Shown: positions 44,467-54,264 of the stretch, in pieces
Layout: each line of letters starts with the position of its first letter
Numbering within the stretch: position 1 is the stretch's first letter
Origin: Pseudofulvibacter geojedonensis
Lineage (GTDB): Bacteria > Bacteroidota > Bacteroidia > Flavobacteriales > Flavobacteriaceae
NCBI RefSeq assembly: GCF_042675745.1
Contig: NZ_JBHTJM010000008.1
Location: forward strand, 62,001-126,000
Direction: 5' to 3'
Length of the DNA: 64,000 nt
Notes under the pieces: model-generated
Seen by the model: the letters and a program-made list of their open reading frames with translations, nothing else
Told to the model about the DNA's origin: nothing
The model's database searches: none
Translations under genes and position numbers: made by a program

Positions 44467-45867
44467 ATGAGTACTTATGATGTAGCCGTTATTGGTTCTG
44501 GACCTGGAGGTTATGTAGCAGCCATTCGTTGCGCACAATTAGGAATGAAAACAGCAATCATTGAAAAATATAATACTTTAGGTGGAACTTGCTTAAATGT
44601 AGGGTGTATCCCTTCAAAAGCATTGCTAGATTCATCTCATCATTATGACGATGCAGTAAAGCATTTTGAGGCTCATGGTATTGAGCTTTCAGGAGATATT
44701 AAAATGAATTTAGAGAAGATGATTGCCCGTAAGGATGCTGTTGTAAAACAAACTTGCGATGGTATTACATTCTTAATGGATAAAAATAAGATTGATGTAT
44801 ACACGGGTGTTGGATCTTTTAAAGATGCAACTCATATTACCATTACTGGAGAAAGTACTACAGAGATAGAAGCTAAGAATACTATTATAGCAACAGGATC
44901 TAAACCATCTAGTTTTCCTTTTATTAAATTAGATAAGGAAAGAGTAATTACATCTACTGAAGCGTTAAAACTTAAAGAAATTCCTAAGCATTTAGTTGTT
45001 ATAGGAGGTGGAGTAATAGGTTTAGAGTTAGGACAGGTTTATAAAAGACTAGGTTCTGATGTTACTGTAATAGAATATATGGACAGAATTGTGCCAGGTA
45101 TGGATAAAGCTGTTTCAAAAGAACTTCAAAAAGTATTAAAAAAACAAAAAATGAAGTTTTTAACGTCTCATAAAGTAACTAACGTTGAGACAATTGGTAA
45201 TGAGGTGGTTATTAATTATGAGGACAAAAAAGGACAACCGCAAGAAATAAAAACGGATTATTGTTTAGTGTCTGTTGGTCGCCGCCCTTATACTGATGGA
45301 TTAGGTTTAGAAAATGCAGGGGTTAAGGTAAATGAAAGAGGAATGGTAGAGACTAATGATCATTTACAAACCAATGTGTCTAATATTTATGCTATTGGAG
45401 ATGTTGTTAAAGGAGCAATGCTAGCACATAAGGCAGAAGAAGAAGGAGTGTTTGTTGCTGAAACTTTAGCCGGACAAAAACCTCATATAAATTATAATTT
45501 AATTCCTGGTGTTGTATACACATGGCCAGAGGTTGCAGCTGTTGGAAAAACAGAAGAGCAACTAAAAGAAGAAGGAATTGCTTATAAAGCAGGTTCTTTT
45601 CCAATGAGAGCTTTAGGAAGAAGTAGAGCTTCAATGGATTTAGATGGTTTTGTTAAAGTATTAGCAGATAAGAATACCGATGAGATTTTAGGAGTTCATA
45701 TGGTAGGTGCTCGTGCTGCTGATATGATTGCCGAAGCTGTTGTAGCTATGGAATACAGAGCATCTGCAGAAGATATATCAAGAATGTCTCATGCACATCC
45801 TACGTTTACAGAAGCTATTAAAGAAGCTGCGTTAGCTGCTACAGATAACAGAGCTTTGCATATGTAA
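44467..45867 (+). CDS. lpdA: Dihydrolipoyl dehydrogenase
   Basis: 466 residues. FAD site VAVIGSGPGGYVAAIRCAQL, redox disulfide GGTCLNVGCIPSK (C42, C47), NAD site VVIGGGVIGLELGQVYKRLG, and the dimer-interface catalytic motif HAHPTFTEAIKEA. E3 component of 2-oxoacid dehydrogenases and glycine cleavage; its partner subunits are not in the window. Confidence 0.96.
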   Translation: MSTYDVAVIGSGPGGYVAAIRCAQLGMKTAIIEKYNTLGGTCLNVGCIPSKALLDSSHHYDDAVKHFEAHGIELSGDIKMNLEKMIARKDAVVKQTCDGITFLMDKNKIDVYTGVGSFKDATHITITGESTTEIEAKNTIIATGSKPSSFPFIKLDKERVITSTEALKLKEIPKHLVVIGGGVIGLELGQVYKRLGSDVTVIEYMDRIVPGMDKAVSKELQKVLKKQKMKFLTSHKVTNVETIGNEVVINYEDKKGQPQEIKTDYCLVSVGRRPYTDGLGLENAGVKVNERGMVETNDHLQTNVSNIYAIGDVVKGAMLAHKAEEEGVFVAETLAGQKPHINYNLIPGVVYTWPEVAAVGKTEEQLKEEGIAYKAGSFPMRALGRSRASMDLDGFVKVLADKNTDEILGVHMVGARAADMIAEAVVAMEYRASAEDISRMSHAHPTFTEAIKEAALAATDNRALHM

Positions 45868-45887
45868 TATGCTTAGCAAATAAGATA

Positions 45888-45924
45888 TAAAAAAAACACC
45901 GATTGAAAAATCGGTGTTTTTTTT
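45888..45924. terminator. Bidirectional terminator
   Basis: AACACCGATT / AATCGGTGTT with GAAA loop, A-run before and T-run after, between convergent lpdA and ilvE. Confidence 0.9.
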
Positions 45925-45926
45925 AT

Positions 45927-46985
45927 TTATATTTTCTGAGTCCAGTTGTATTTATCTTCAGTTATATTGTATTGTATGTTTAACAACTTTTCTTTTAGCA
46001 TTGTAGAATAAGGATTGTCTAGCTTAGGTAAATCAAAATGCTCATCTTGGTAGCCTACACCAGTAATAGGAACTACTACAGCAGCGGTACCGGCACCAAA
46101 TACTTCTTTTAACTCTCCTTTTCTAGCGGCTTCTGTAACTTCTTTAACGCTAACTTTTCTAACTTCAACTTCAATCCCTTCGTCTTTAGCTAATTGAATC
46201 AAACTCTTTCTGGTTACACCGTCAAGAATCCTATCGTCAGTCGGAGCTGTTAATAATTTGTCTCCTATTCTAAAGAAAACATTCATTGTTCCTGCTTCTT
46301 CTAGGTACTCATGAGTAGAGTTGGTCCAAATAATTTGTTGGTAACCTTCTTCTTTAACTTTATTGGTAGGATAAAAAGATGCAGCGTAATTACCTGCAGC
46401 TTTTGTAGCTCCAACACCACCATTAGCTGCTCTAGAGAAATAATCAGATATTTTTACTTTTACTTCGCCTCCTTTATAGTAAGCCTGAACAGGAGTGCAG
46501 ATAATCATAAATTTATATTCAGCAGCAGGAGCAGCAGATACACCTGCTTCAGTTGCAAATAGAAAAGGTCTTATGTACAATGAATTTCCTTTACCAGGTA
46601 CAATCCATTGTTTGTCCATTTCTAATAAAGTTTTTAAGCCATTCATAAAAACTTCTTCAGGAACTTCTGGCATAGCTAAACGTCTTGCAGAGAAGTTAAT
46701 TCTTTTCCAGTTCTCTTCAGGTCTAAAAATCCAAGCATCTCCATGTTCATCTTTATATGCCTTCATGCCTTCAAAAGCAGCTTGTCCATAATGAAAAACT
46801 CTTGCTGAAGGATCTAATTGTAGAGGTTGGTATGGGGTAATTTGTGGTTGTTGCCATTCACCATCTTTAAAATCACAAAAAAACATGTGATCGGTGTAAA
46901 TGGTTCCAAAGGTAACATTGTCTAAATCAATAGAAGTGAATTTAGATTCTGATACTTTAGATATGTTTATAGCTGTGTTGATCAT
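45927..46985 (-). CDS. ilvE: Branched-chain amino acid aminotransferase
   Basis: 352 residues, group II (BCAT) type. FHYGQAAFEGMKAYKDEHGD, IRPFLFATEAG, GGVGATKAAGNYAASFYPTN (PLP Lys within GATKAAGNYA) and EEAGTMNVFFRIGD. Moves the amino group between Leu/Ile/Val and 2-oxoglutarate. Single gene. Confidence 0.95.
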   Translation of the reverse strand: MINTAINISKVSESKFTSIDLDNVTFGTIYTDHMFFCDFKDGEWQQPQITPYQPLQLDPSARVFHYGQAAFEGMKAYKDEHGDAWIFRPEENWKRINFSARRLAMPEVPEEVFMNGLKTLLEMDKQWIVPGKGNSLYIRPFLFATEAGVSAAPAAEYKFMIICTPVQAYYKGGEVKVKISDYFSRAANGGVGATKAAGNYAASFYPTNKVKEEGYQQIIWTNSTHEYLEEAGTMNVFFRIGDKLLTAPTDDRILDGVTRKSLIQLAKDEGIEVEVRKVSVKEVTEAARKGELKEVFGAGTAAVVVPITGVGYQDEHFDLPKLDNPYSTMLKEKLLNIQYNITEDKYNWTQKI

Positions 46986-47094
46986 AACTGAAAGTCGGTT
47001 TTAAAAGTTCCGCGAATTTACTGAATTAATAATTTTTTAACTACTAATAAATCGTTAATTTTATCAACAATTAAATCAGTGTAAAGTAAATAAA

Positions 47095-47610
47095 ATGAAA
47101 AGAGTTTTAGTATTGTTAGTATTGTCTATAGTTTTAATAGGATGTAAGAAAGAAAAACCAGTAGAAAAAGAGCTTAAAGAAGAAAAAGAAGTAGTAGAGA
47201 AAAAGGTAGATTCTATTCAATATTTTGGAGAAAAGTTTGAAGTAACAAAGCTGCTAACTAATACAGAAATGCTAGAGAGTTATAAAAAAATGAAGATAGG
47301 AGATTCTACATTAGTAACTTTTAAAGCGAAAATAAATCAAGTTTGTAAAAAGAAGGGGTGTTGGATGACTTTAGCATTGGCTGATGAAACAGAAGCAATG
47401 GTTAAGTTTAAAGATTATGGTTTTTTTATGCCATTAGATTGTGATGGGAAAATAGTAACGGTTAATGGATATGCTTTTGTGAACGAAGTTCCTGTAGATG
47501 AACTTAAACATTATGCAGAAGATGCAGGAAAAAGTAAAGAGGAAATAGAAAAAATTACAGCACCAGAAAAAACATTTTCATTTATGGCAACTGGAGCAAT
47601 GTTAGATTAA
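47095..47610 (+). CDS. DUF4920 lipoprotein
   Basis: 171 residues. Lipobox ends at Cys17 (SIVLIGC), then a Lys/Glu-rich linker, then the DUF4920 core with QVCKKKGCWMTLAL, an OB-like fold with conserved Cys pair, and VNGYAFVNEVPVDELKHYAE. A metal or redox role has been suggested by the Cys motif, but function is unknown. The next gene begins directly after its stop. Confidence 0.85.
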   Translation: MKRVLVLLVLSIVLIGCKKEKPVEKELKEEKEVVEKKVDSIQYFGEKFEVTKLLTNTEMLESYKKMKIGDSTLVTFKAKINQVCKKKGCWMTLALADETEAMVKFKDYGFFMPLDCDGKIVTVNGYAFVNEVPVDELKHYAEDAGKSKEEIEKITAPEKTFSFMATGAMLD

Positions 47611-48276
47611 ATGAAGAGAGAAGTTATTATTACCTCAGATGGATCTACAACCATACATTTACCAGATTGGGATGAACAATATCATTCTAAGCATGGCGCT
47701 ATACAAGAGGCTTATCATGTGTTTATTAGAAAAGGTCTAGACTTGTTTAGTGATAAAGTTTGTATTCTTGAAATTGGGTTTGGTACAGGATTAAATGCGT
47801 TTATAAGTTACCTAGAATCTACAAAGAGAAACTTAGATATTAATTACACCGGAATAGAAGCTTACCCTATTGCTTTAGACGAGGTTAATAAGCTAAATTA
47901 TGCAAACGAGTTAAACGCACAAGAAGCAAATAAAGTGTTTAAAAAAATACATTCGGTTTCTTGGGAAGAAAAACATTTAGTTTCTGAAAATTTTTGTATT
48001 TTAAAGAGGCAACAATTCTTTAAAGATATAAAAGATAAAAATGCTTTTGATTTGATTTATTTTGATGCTTTTGGGGCTAGAGTTCAGCCAGAATTATGGA
48101 CGGAAGAGGTGTTTGAAATAATGTATACTGCGTTAAAAGAAAAAGGAGTACTGGTTACTTATGCAGCTAAAGGAAGTGTAAGAAGAGCCATGCAAGCGGT
48201 AGGTTTTACAGTTGAAAGATTAGAAGGGCCACCTGGTAAGCGTGAAATGTTAAGAGCCACAAAAAAGGTAGTTTAA
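47611..48276 (+). CDS. mnmD: tRNA (mnm5s2U34)-methyltransferase MnmD
   Basis: 221 residues. SAM site LEIGFGTGLNAF (53-64), acidic DLIYFDAFGARVQPELW, and the MnmD ending RRAMQAVGFTVERLEGPPGK. It corresponds to the methyltransferase half of MnmC without the FAD oxidase half; as in other bacteria with stand-alone MnmD it methylates the wobble uridine intermediate nm5U34. Confidence 0.9.
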   Translation: MKREVIITSDGSTTIHLPDWDEQYHSKHGAIQEAYHVFIRKGLDLFSDKVCILEIGFGTGLNAFISYLESTKRNLDINYTGIEAYPIALDEVNKLNYANELNAQEANKVFKKIHSVSWEEKHLVSENFCILKRQQFFKDIKDKNAFDLIYFDAFGARVQPELWTEEVFEIMYTALKEKGVLVTYAAKGSVRRAMQAVGFTVERLEGPPGKREMLRATKKVV

Positions 48277-48305
48277 TATGTAAGTTATAAAATAGAAGTA
48301 CATAG

Positions 48306-49211
48306 ATGAAAACAATATTGATTACAGGAGCAACAGGATTAGTTGGTAGAGCATTAGTAAAAGCTTTATTAAGTAAAGGATATGTTGTTCATTACCTAAC
48401 AACTAGAAAAGAGGTAATTGTTAATCAAGAAAATTACAAAGGTTTTTATTGGAATATAAATAGCGGATTTATAGATGTAAACTGTTTTAAAGAAGCAGAT
48501 ATGTTAATTCATTTAGCGGGTGCAACTGTAAGCAAAAGATGGACTAAAAAGTATAGAAAAGAGATTTTTAAGAGTAGAGTAGCAGGTAGTAATTTGTTGT
48601 TTAGTTCTTTGCAAAAGAGTCCGCATACAATAGATTCTTTTATCTCTGCTAGTGGAATAAGCATTTTCCCTAATTCACTAGAAAAAGTTTATTCCGAAGA
48701 GTTACAAGAAAAGAGTCAATCTTTTTTAGGTAGAGTAGTTGATAAATGGGAAAAGGCAGCTCATCAATTTTTAGAATTAGGTGTAAAAACAACAATTGTA
48801 AGAACAGGTGTTGTTTTATCTAAACAAAATAGTGCTTTACAAAAAATAGCAAAACCAATTCAAATGGGTATTGGCGCGGCATTGGGTAGTGGTAAGCAAT
48901 TTATGAGTTGGATTCATATAGAAGACCTTGTACAGATGTATGTTTTTTTAATAGAAAAAGAATTAACAGGAACTTATAATGCTGTAGCTCCCAATCCTGT
49001 TACCAATAAGGAACTTACCAAGTTGGTGGCTCAACAATTAGGAAAAAAAATATTGTTACCTAATGTGCCTGTTTTTATGCTAAAACTGTTGCTAGGGCAA
49101 ATGCATGAAATAGTATTAGAAAGTCAACGAGTGAGTTCAGAAAAAATAAAAAAATCCGGATACCAGTTTAGATACCCAGATATTAATATGGTGTTAAAAG
49201 ATTTGCTTTAA
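48306..49211 (+). CDS. TIGR01777-family NAD(P)-dependent epimerase (SDR)
   Basis: 301 residues. Rossmann start ILITGATGLVGRALVKALL, MLIHLAGATVSKRWTKKYRK, GSNLLFSSLQ, WEKAAHQFLELGVKTTIVRT and FMSWIHIEDLV, the pattern of YfcH/TIGR01777 proteins. The C-terminus is DUF1731-like. Substrate unknown. Stops 1 base before the convergent YbaB gene. Confidence 0.88.
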   Translation: MKTILITGATGLVGRALVKALLSKGYVVHYLTTRKEVIVNQENYKGFYWNINSGFIDVNCFKEADMLIHLAGATVSKRWTKKYRKEIFKSRVAGSNLLFSSLQKSPHTIDSFISASGISIFPNSLEKVYSEELQEKSQSFLGRVVDKWEKAAHQFLELGVKTTIVRTGVVLSKQNSALQKIAKPIQMGIGAALGSGKQFMSWIHIEDLVQMYVFLIEKELTGTYNAVAPNPVTNKELTKLVAQQLGKKILLPNVPVFMLKLLLGQMHEIVLESQRVSSEKIKKSGYQFRYPDINMVLKDLL

Positions 49212-49212
49212 A

Positions 49213-49536
49213 TTATTTAAACATATCCATGCCAGGTATATCTGGCATCCCATTTTTAGCAACAGCACCTAATTCCGTTTCGTTAACATTGGTTGCTCTA
49301 GCAATAGCTTTATTAAGAGTTAAAACTAGATAATCTTCAAGTTGTTCTTTGTCTTCTAGTAACTCTTCATTTACAGAGATATTTTTAATTTCTCTGTTTG
49401 CAGTAATAGTAATTTGAAGTAATCCGTCTGAAGACTCTTCATCTATTAGTACTGTATCAAGTCTTTTTTTAGTTTCTTCAACTTTAGCTTGGGTTTCCTT
49501 TATTTTACCCATCATTCCCATTAAATCTCCAAACAT
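49213..49536 (-). CDS. YbaB/EbfC-family nucleoid-associated protein
   Basis: 107 residues. FGDLMGMMGKIKETQAKVEE and KKRLDTVLIDEESSDGLLQI lead to the family's core ITITANREIKNISVNEELL; a helix and a Met/Pro/Gly-rich tail close it. Forms dimers that bind DNA. Usually near dnaX-recR in other phyla, but alone here. Confidence 0.9.
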   Translation of the reverse strand: MFGDLMGMMGKIKETQAKVEETKKRLDTVLIDEESSDGLLQITITANREIKNISVNEELLEDKEQLEDYLVLTLNKAIARATNVNETELGAVAKNGMPDIPGMDMFK

Positions 49537-49603
49537 TTTTATTGTTTTTTATGGTAGGTTATTGTTTGTTTTTCTACATTTAGGCTTCAAAAATAATAAA
49601 TTA

Positions 49604-51739
49604 ATGATAAAAAAACTTTCAATACTAGTACTTACCCTTATTTTTGCGGTTGCTTGTAAAAAAGAAAAATCAATGGAGACAGTAAAGACTATTCAGCCGC
49701 CTTTAGCAGATAAAAAGGCTAAAACTCTAGAAAAGCATGGTGATATTAGAGTAGATAATTACTTTTGGTTAAATGAGAAAGAAAATGAAGAGGTGATTGA
49801 CTACCTTGAAAGAGAAAATGATTATTATCATAAAAAAATGGCTCATACAGAAGATTTTCAAAAATCACTGTTTGAGGAAATGAAAGAAAGAATTAAAGAA
49901 GATGATAGTTCTGTTCCTTATAAATACAATGGTTATTGGTATATAACTAAGTTTGAGAAAGGAAAAGATTACCCAATCTACATAAGAAAAAAAGATTCTT
50001 TAACAGCTAAAGAAGAAGTGTTATTTAATTGTAATGAAATGGCAGAAGGACATTCTTACTTTAGCTTGAAAGGAATAAATGTGAGTCCTGATAATAAATT
50101 AGCAGCATTTGCTGTTGATACTGTTAGTAGAAGACAGTACACTTTACAGATAAAGAATTTAGAGACTAATGAAATTTTACCAACATCAATAAATAATACT
50201 ACAGGAGGTTCTACTTGGGCAAATGATAATATGACTTTGTTTTACACAAGAAAAGATCCTGTTACATTGAGGTCTGATAGAGTTTATAAACATTTTTTAG
50301 GAGAAAATGCGGTTAACGATAAGGAGGTGTTTCATGAAAAAGATGAAACATTTAATACTTTTGTTTTCAAGTCTAAATCTAAAAAATATATAATTATTGG
50401 GTCTAATAGTACGCTAACAAATGAGTATAGAATTTTAGATGCTAATACACCAGAAGAAGATTTTAAAGTTTTTCAAAAAAGAGAAAGAGGTTTAGAGTAT
50501 GATATAGCTCATTATGGCGATAAATTTTATATCATTACTAATAAGGATGGAGCAACAAACTTTAAGTTAATGACTACTCCAGAGTCAAAAACCTCTCAAG
50601 ATAATTGGACAGATTTAATCCCCCATAGGGAAAGCGTTTTATTAGAAGATATAGAAATCTTTAAAGATTATTTAGTAATAAGCGAAAGAGAAAACGGACT
50701 ATCTAAAATAAAAATATCTAGATGGGACCAAAAAGAGTCTTATTATTTACCATTTGATAACGAAACATATACAGCGTATACTTCAACAAATTTAGATTTT
50801 GATACCAATATATTGCGTTATGGTTATAATTCTTTAACAACTCCAGCGTCTACTATAGATTTTAATATGGAGACCAAAGAGAAAACAATTAAAAAGGAAC
50901 AAGAGGTTCTTGGGGGAAAATTTAATAAAGACAATTATACATCAGAACGTGTATGGGCAACAGCTAGAGATGGAAAAAAAGTACCTATTTCGTTGGTATA
51001 TAGAAAAGATACCCAATTAAATAAAAATACGCCCTTGTTACAGTATGCATATGGTTCGTATGGTTCAACAATAGATCCTTATTTTTCAACCGTTCGCTTG
51101 AGTTTGTTAGATAGAGGTTTTGTGTATGCAATTGCTCATATTAGGGGAAGTCAATATTTAGGAAGGCCTTGGTATGAAGATGGTAAATTATTACAGAAGA
51201 AGAATACATTTACAGATTTTATTGATTGTTCTAAATTTCTAATAGAGAAAAATTATACTTCTGCAGATCATTTGTATGCAATGGGTGGAAGTGCAGGAGG
51301 TTTGTTAATGGGAGCAATAATGAACATGAGTCCTGAGACTTATAACGGAGTTGTAGCTGCAGTGCCTTTTGTAGATGTAGTAACAACAATGTTAGATGAC
51401 TCTATTCCTTTAACAACTGGAGAGTATGATGAATGGGGGAACCCGAACATAAAAGAATATTACGATTATATGAAATCATACTCACCTTATGATAATGTAG
51501 TAGCGCAATCTTATCCAAATACATTAATTACAACTGGTTTTCATGATTCTCAAGTACAGTATTTTGAGCCGGCTAAATGGACAGCTAAGTTAAGAGAGTT
51601 GAAAACAGATGATAATTTATTATTATTTAGATGTGATATGGATTCAGGTCATGGCGGAGCTTCTGGGAGATTTGAAGCTTTAAAAGAAGTAGCTGAAGAG
51701 TATGCATTTATACTAGACTTAGAAGGTATTTCTAAGTAA
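49604..51739 (+). CDS. Prolyl oligopeptidase family lipoprotein (oligopeptidase B-like)
   Basis: 711 residues from the ATG at 49604, which starts a lipoprotein signal (MIKKLSILVLTLIFAVAC, Cys18); the ATG at 49562 adds 14 residues that do not fit a signal. Beta-propeller (APPL..P-like start PPLADKKAKTLEKHGDIRVD, YFWLNEK) then the alpha/beta-hydrolase: GSYGSTIDPYFS, nucleophile Ser563 in MGGSAGGLLMG, and CDMDSGHGG with the catalytic His. Cleaves peptides after basic residues in oligopeptidase B; anchored in the periplasm or outer membrane. Confidence 0.9.
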   Translation: MIKKLSILVLTLIFAVACKKEKSMETVKTIQPPLADKKAKTLEKHGDIRVDNYFWLNEKENEEVIDYLERENDYYHKKMAHTEDFQKSLFEEMKERIKEDDSSVPYKYNGYWYITKFEKGKDYPIYIRKKDSLTAKEEVLFNCNEMAEGHSYFSLKGINVSPDNKLAAFAVDTVSRRQYTLQIKNLETNEILPTSINNTTGGSTWANDNMTLFYTRKDPVTLRSDRVYKHFLGENAVNDKEVFHEKDETFNTFVFKSKSKKYIIIGSNSTLTNEYRILDANTPEEDFKVFQKRERGLEYDIAHYGDKFYIITNKDGATNFKLMTTPESKTSQDNWTDLIPHRESVLLEDIEIFKDYLVISERENGLSKIKISRWDQKESYYLPFDNETYTAYTSTNLDFDTNILRYGYNSLTTPASTIDFNMETKEKTIKKEQEVLGGKFNKDNYTSERVWATARDGKKVPISLVYRKDTQLNKNTPLLQYAYGSYGSTIDPYFSTVRLSLLDRGFVYAIAHIRGSQYLGRPWYEDGKLLQKKNTFTDFIDCSKFLIEKNYTSADHLYAMGGSAGGLLMGAIMNMSPETYNGVVAAVPFVDVVTTMLDDSIPLTTGEYDEWGNPNIKEYYDYMKSYSPYDNVVAQSYPNTLITTGFHDSQVQYFEPAKWTAKLRELKTDDNLLLFRCDMDSGHGGASGRFEALKEVAEEYAFILDLEGISK

Positions 51740-51753
51740 TTAAAAAAAATAAT

Positions 51754-51761
51754 TACCTTTG
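51754..51761 (+). promoter_or_regulatory. -7 box of cysteine-synthase-like gene
   Basis: TACCTTTG, 59 bases before the ATG at 51821, leaving a leader of about 50 bases. Confidence 0.55.
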
Positions 51762-51820
51762 CACGGTTGTTTTAACATCATTTTTTATGTTCGAACAATA
51801 ACCTAAAACTTTAATCCTTT

Positions 51821-52861
51821 ATGAAGCAAGAAATAGAAGCTTACAATAATGTTTTGGAATTAATTGGAAATACACCATTAATTAAGTTACAAAAAGCAAC
51901 TAATTCGTTACAAGGAAACTTTTACGCAAAAGTAGAAGCTTTTAATCCAGGGCATTCTTCAAAAGATAGAATTGCGTTATATATATTAGAACAAGCAGAA
52001 AAGAAAGGCATCATTAAACCTGGAGATACAATTATAGAAACTACATCTGGTAATACAGGTTTTAGTATCGCTATGGTTAGTATCATAAAAGGCTATGATT
52101 GTATTTTAGCTGTAAGTTCTAAATCATCACCAGATAAAATAGATATGCTACGTGCTATGGGGGCAAAAGTTTACGTTTGTCCTGCAAATGTTAGTGCAGA
52201 TGACCCTAGGTCTTACTACGAAGTAGCAAAGAGGTTACATGAAGAAATAAAAGGTTCTGTTTATATCAATCAATATTTTAACGAGTTAAATATTGATGCA
52301 CATTATCATTCTACAGGTCCAGAAATATGGAATCAGACCAATGGTCAGATTACTCATTTAGTAGCTTGTAGTGGAACAGGGGGAACTATATCTGGAACGG
52401 CTCGTTTTTTAAAAGAGCAAAATCCAAATATTAAAATTTTAGGTGTAGACGCTTTTGGTTCTGTTTTAAAGCATTACCACGAGAATAGAGAATTTGATAA
52501 AAATGAAATTTATCCATATAGAATTGAAGGTTTAGGTAAAAACTTAATTCCTGCGGCTACAGATTTTGATGCCATTGATCAATTCATGAAGGTAACAGAC
52601 GAAGCGGCAGCTCATTCTGCAAGAGAACTTGCAAAAACAGAAGGGATGTTTGTAGGCTACACTAGCGGAGCGGCAATGCAAGCTGCTAAACAGTATGCAG
52701 AAGAAGGATTTTTTGATGAAACAAGTAATGTTGTAGTTATGTTGCCAGATCATGGATCTCGTTATATGAGTAAAATTTATAACGATGAATGGATGAACAA
52801 TCAAGGATTTTATGATAGTGTTCATGAAGAAGATCCAAAGAAAATAGAATACGTAAAATAG
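51821..52861 (+). CDS. PLP-dependent cysteine-synthase-family enzyme, probable cysteate synthase
   Basis: 346 residues. Fold-type II PLP enzyme: PLP Lys48 in NPGHSSKDR (standard cysteine synthases have PGGSVKDR-like text), substrate loop TTSGNTG (74-80), phosphate-binding SGTGGTISGTA, and MLPDHGSRYMSK near the end. It lies 123 bases before an alpha-oxoamine synthase on the same strand. In Capnocytophaga a related pair was described as making cysteate from phosphoserine and sulfite and then condensing it with an acyl chain (capnine pathway); by analogy this is a cysteate synthase. Ordinary cysteine synthase CysK/CysM is the alternative. Confidence 0.7.
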   Translation: MKQEIEAYNNVLELIGNTPLIKLQKATNSLQGNFYAKVEAFNPGHSSKDRIALYILEQAEKKGIIKPGDTIIETTSGNTGFSIAMVSIIKGYDCILAVSSKSSPDKIDMLRAMGAKVYVCPANVSADDPRSYYEVAKRLHEEIKGSVYINQYFNELNIDAHYHSTGPEIWNQTNGQITHLVACSGTGGTISGTARFLKEQNPNIKILGVDAFGSVLKHYHENREFDKNEIYPYRIEGLGKNLIPAATDFDAIDQFMKVTDEAAAHSARELAKTEGMFVGYTSGAAMQAAKQYAEEGFFDETSNVVVMLPDHGSRYMSKIYNDEWMNNQGFYDSVHEEDPKKIEYVK

Positions 52862-52878
52862 TATTTAACACCATATAT

Positions 52879-52914
52879 AAAAAGCGTCTTTGTGTAAATA
52901 AAGACGCTTTTTTT
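52879..52914 (+). terminator. Terminator
   Basis: AAAGCGTCTT (52881-52890) / AAGACGCTTT (52901-52910) with a 10-base loop and T-run, between the two PLP-enzyme genes, so each has its own unit in part. Confidence 0.85.
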
Positions 52915-52951
52915 GTTTATAAAAATATTATGATGTCAATATTTTATTCGT

Positions 52952-52959
52952 TACTTTTG
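52952..52959 (+). promoter_or_regulatory. -7 box of alpha-oxoamine synthase gene
   Basis: TACTTTTG, 25 bases before the ATG at 52985. Confidence 0.6.
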
Positions 52960-52984
52960 CTTGCTGAACCTAAAACGAATATGA

Positions 52985-54244
52985 ATGAGAGATTTATTTG
53001 ATAAAATCTACAAAGACAAAGGACCTCTAGGAAAATGGGCTGAACAAGCTGAAGGATATTTTGTATTCCCTAAGCTTGAAGGAGAGATTTCTAATAGAAT
53101 GAAGTTTCAAGGAAAGGAAGTAGTTACTTGGAGTGTTAATGATTATTTAGGTCTTGCTAATCATCCTGAAATTAGAAAAGTAGATGCCGAAGCTGCAGCA
53201 AAGTACGGTTCTGCTTATCCTATGGGGGCTAGAATGATGTCTGGTCATACAGAACTACATGAACAATTACAGAATGAATTAGCAGAGTTTGTTAGTAAAG
53301 AAGCTGCATATTTAGTAAACTTTGGTTACCAAGGTATGGTATCTGCAATCGATTCTTTAGTAACGAAAGAAGATGCTATTGTTTATGATGTAGATACTCA
53401 CGCTTGCATTATAGATGGTGTTCGTTTGCACATGGGTAAACGTTTTGTTTACAAGCATAATGATATTGAAAGTATAGAGAAAAACTTGCAAAGAGCTACG
53501 AAGTTAGTTGAGAAAACAGGAGGAGGAATTTTATTAATTTCTGAAGGAGTTTTTGGAATGCGTGGAGAGCAAGGTAGGTTAAAAGAAATAGTAGCGCTAA
53601 AAGAAAAATACAATTTCCGTTTACTAGTAGATGATGCCCATGGTTTTGGTACTCTAGGTAAAACTGGAGCTGGTACTGGAGAAGAACAAGGTGTACAAGA
53701 CGGAATAGATGTATATTTTGCAACCTTTGCAAAGTCTATGGCTAGTACCGGAGCATTTTTTGCTGCAGATCAGCAAATCATAGATTATATGAAGTACAAT
53801 ATGCGATCACAAATGTTTGCCAAATCATTGCAAATGCAATTGGTAGTAGGTGCATTAAAACGTTTAGATATGTTACGCACAATGCCTGAGCTTAAGAATA
53901 AGTTATGGGAGAATGTACGATCACTTCAAGGAGGTTTAAGAGAAAGAGGTTTTGATTTAGGAACAACGCAAACTTGTATTACTCCAGTTTACTTAAAAGG
54001 AAGTATACCAGAAGCAATGGCTTTAGTTAAAGATTTAAGAGAAAACTTTGGAGTTTTCTGTTCTATTGTTGTATATCCAGTTATTCCTAAAGGATTGATT
54101 TTACTTAGATTAATTCCTACCGCGTCACATACCGCACAAGATATAGAAGATACATTAAACGCATTTTCTGGTATTAGAGAACGTTTAGAAAACGGAACTT
54201 ACAAAAGGTTGTCTGCAGCAGTAGCTGAAGCAATGGGAGAATAA
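52985..54244 (+). CDS. Alpha-oxoamine synthase, probable cysteate/serine acyltransferase for sphingo- or sulfonolipids
   Basis: 419 residues. Fold-type I PLP enzyme of the KBL/SPT/BioF group: NDYLGLANHPEI, MSGHTELHEQLQNELA, DTHACIIDGVRL, VDDAHGFGTLGKTGAG (Asp216/217) and PLP Lys250 in TFAKSMASTGAFFA. SPT-like enzymes join an amino acid to an acyl-CoA or acyl-ACP with loss of CO2. Next to a cysteate-synthase-like gene, the amino acid is probably cysteate (capnine), otherwise serine (serine palmitoyltransferase). Glycine acyltransferase (Kbl) is less likely in this context. Confidence 0.75.
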   Translation: MRDLFDKIYKDKGPLGKWAEQAEGYFVFPKLEGEISNRMKFQGKEVVTWSVNDYLGLANHPEIRKVDAEAAAKYGSAYPMGARMMSGHTELHEQLQNELAEFVSKEAAYLVNFGYQGMVSAIDSLVTKEDAIVYDVDTHACIIDGVRLHMGKRFVYKHNDIESIEKNLQRATKLVEKTGGGILLISEGVFGMRGEQGRLKEIVALKEKYNFRLLVDDAHGFGTLGKTGAGTGEEQGVQDGIDVYFATFAKSMASTGAFFAADQQIIDYMKYNMRSQMFAKSLQMQLVVGALKRLDMLRTMPELKNKLWENVRSLQGGLRERGFDLGTTQTCITPVYLKGSIPEAMALVKDLRENFGVFCSIVVYPVIPKGLILLRLIPTASHTAQDIEDTLNAFSGIRERLENGTYKRLSAAVAEAMGE

Positions 54245-54264
54245 GTTCTTGATATAAAACACAA

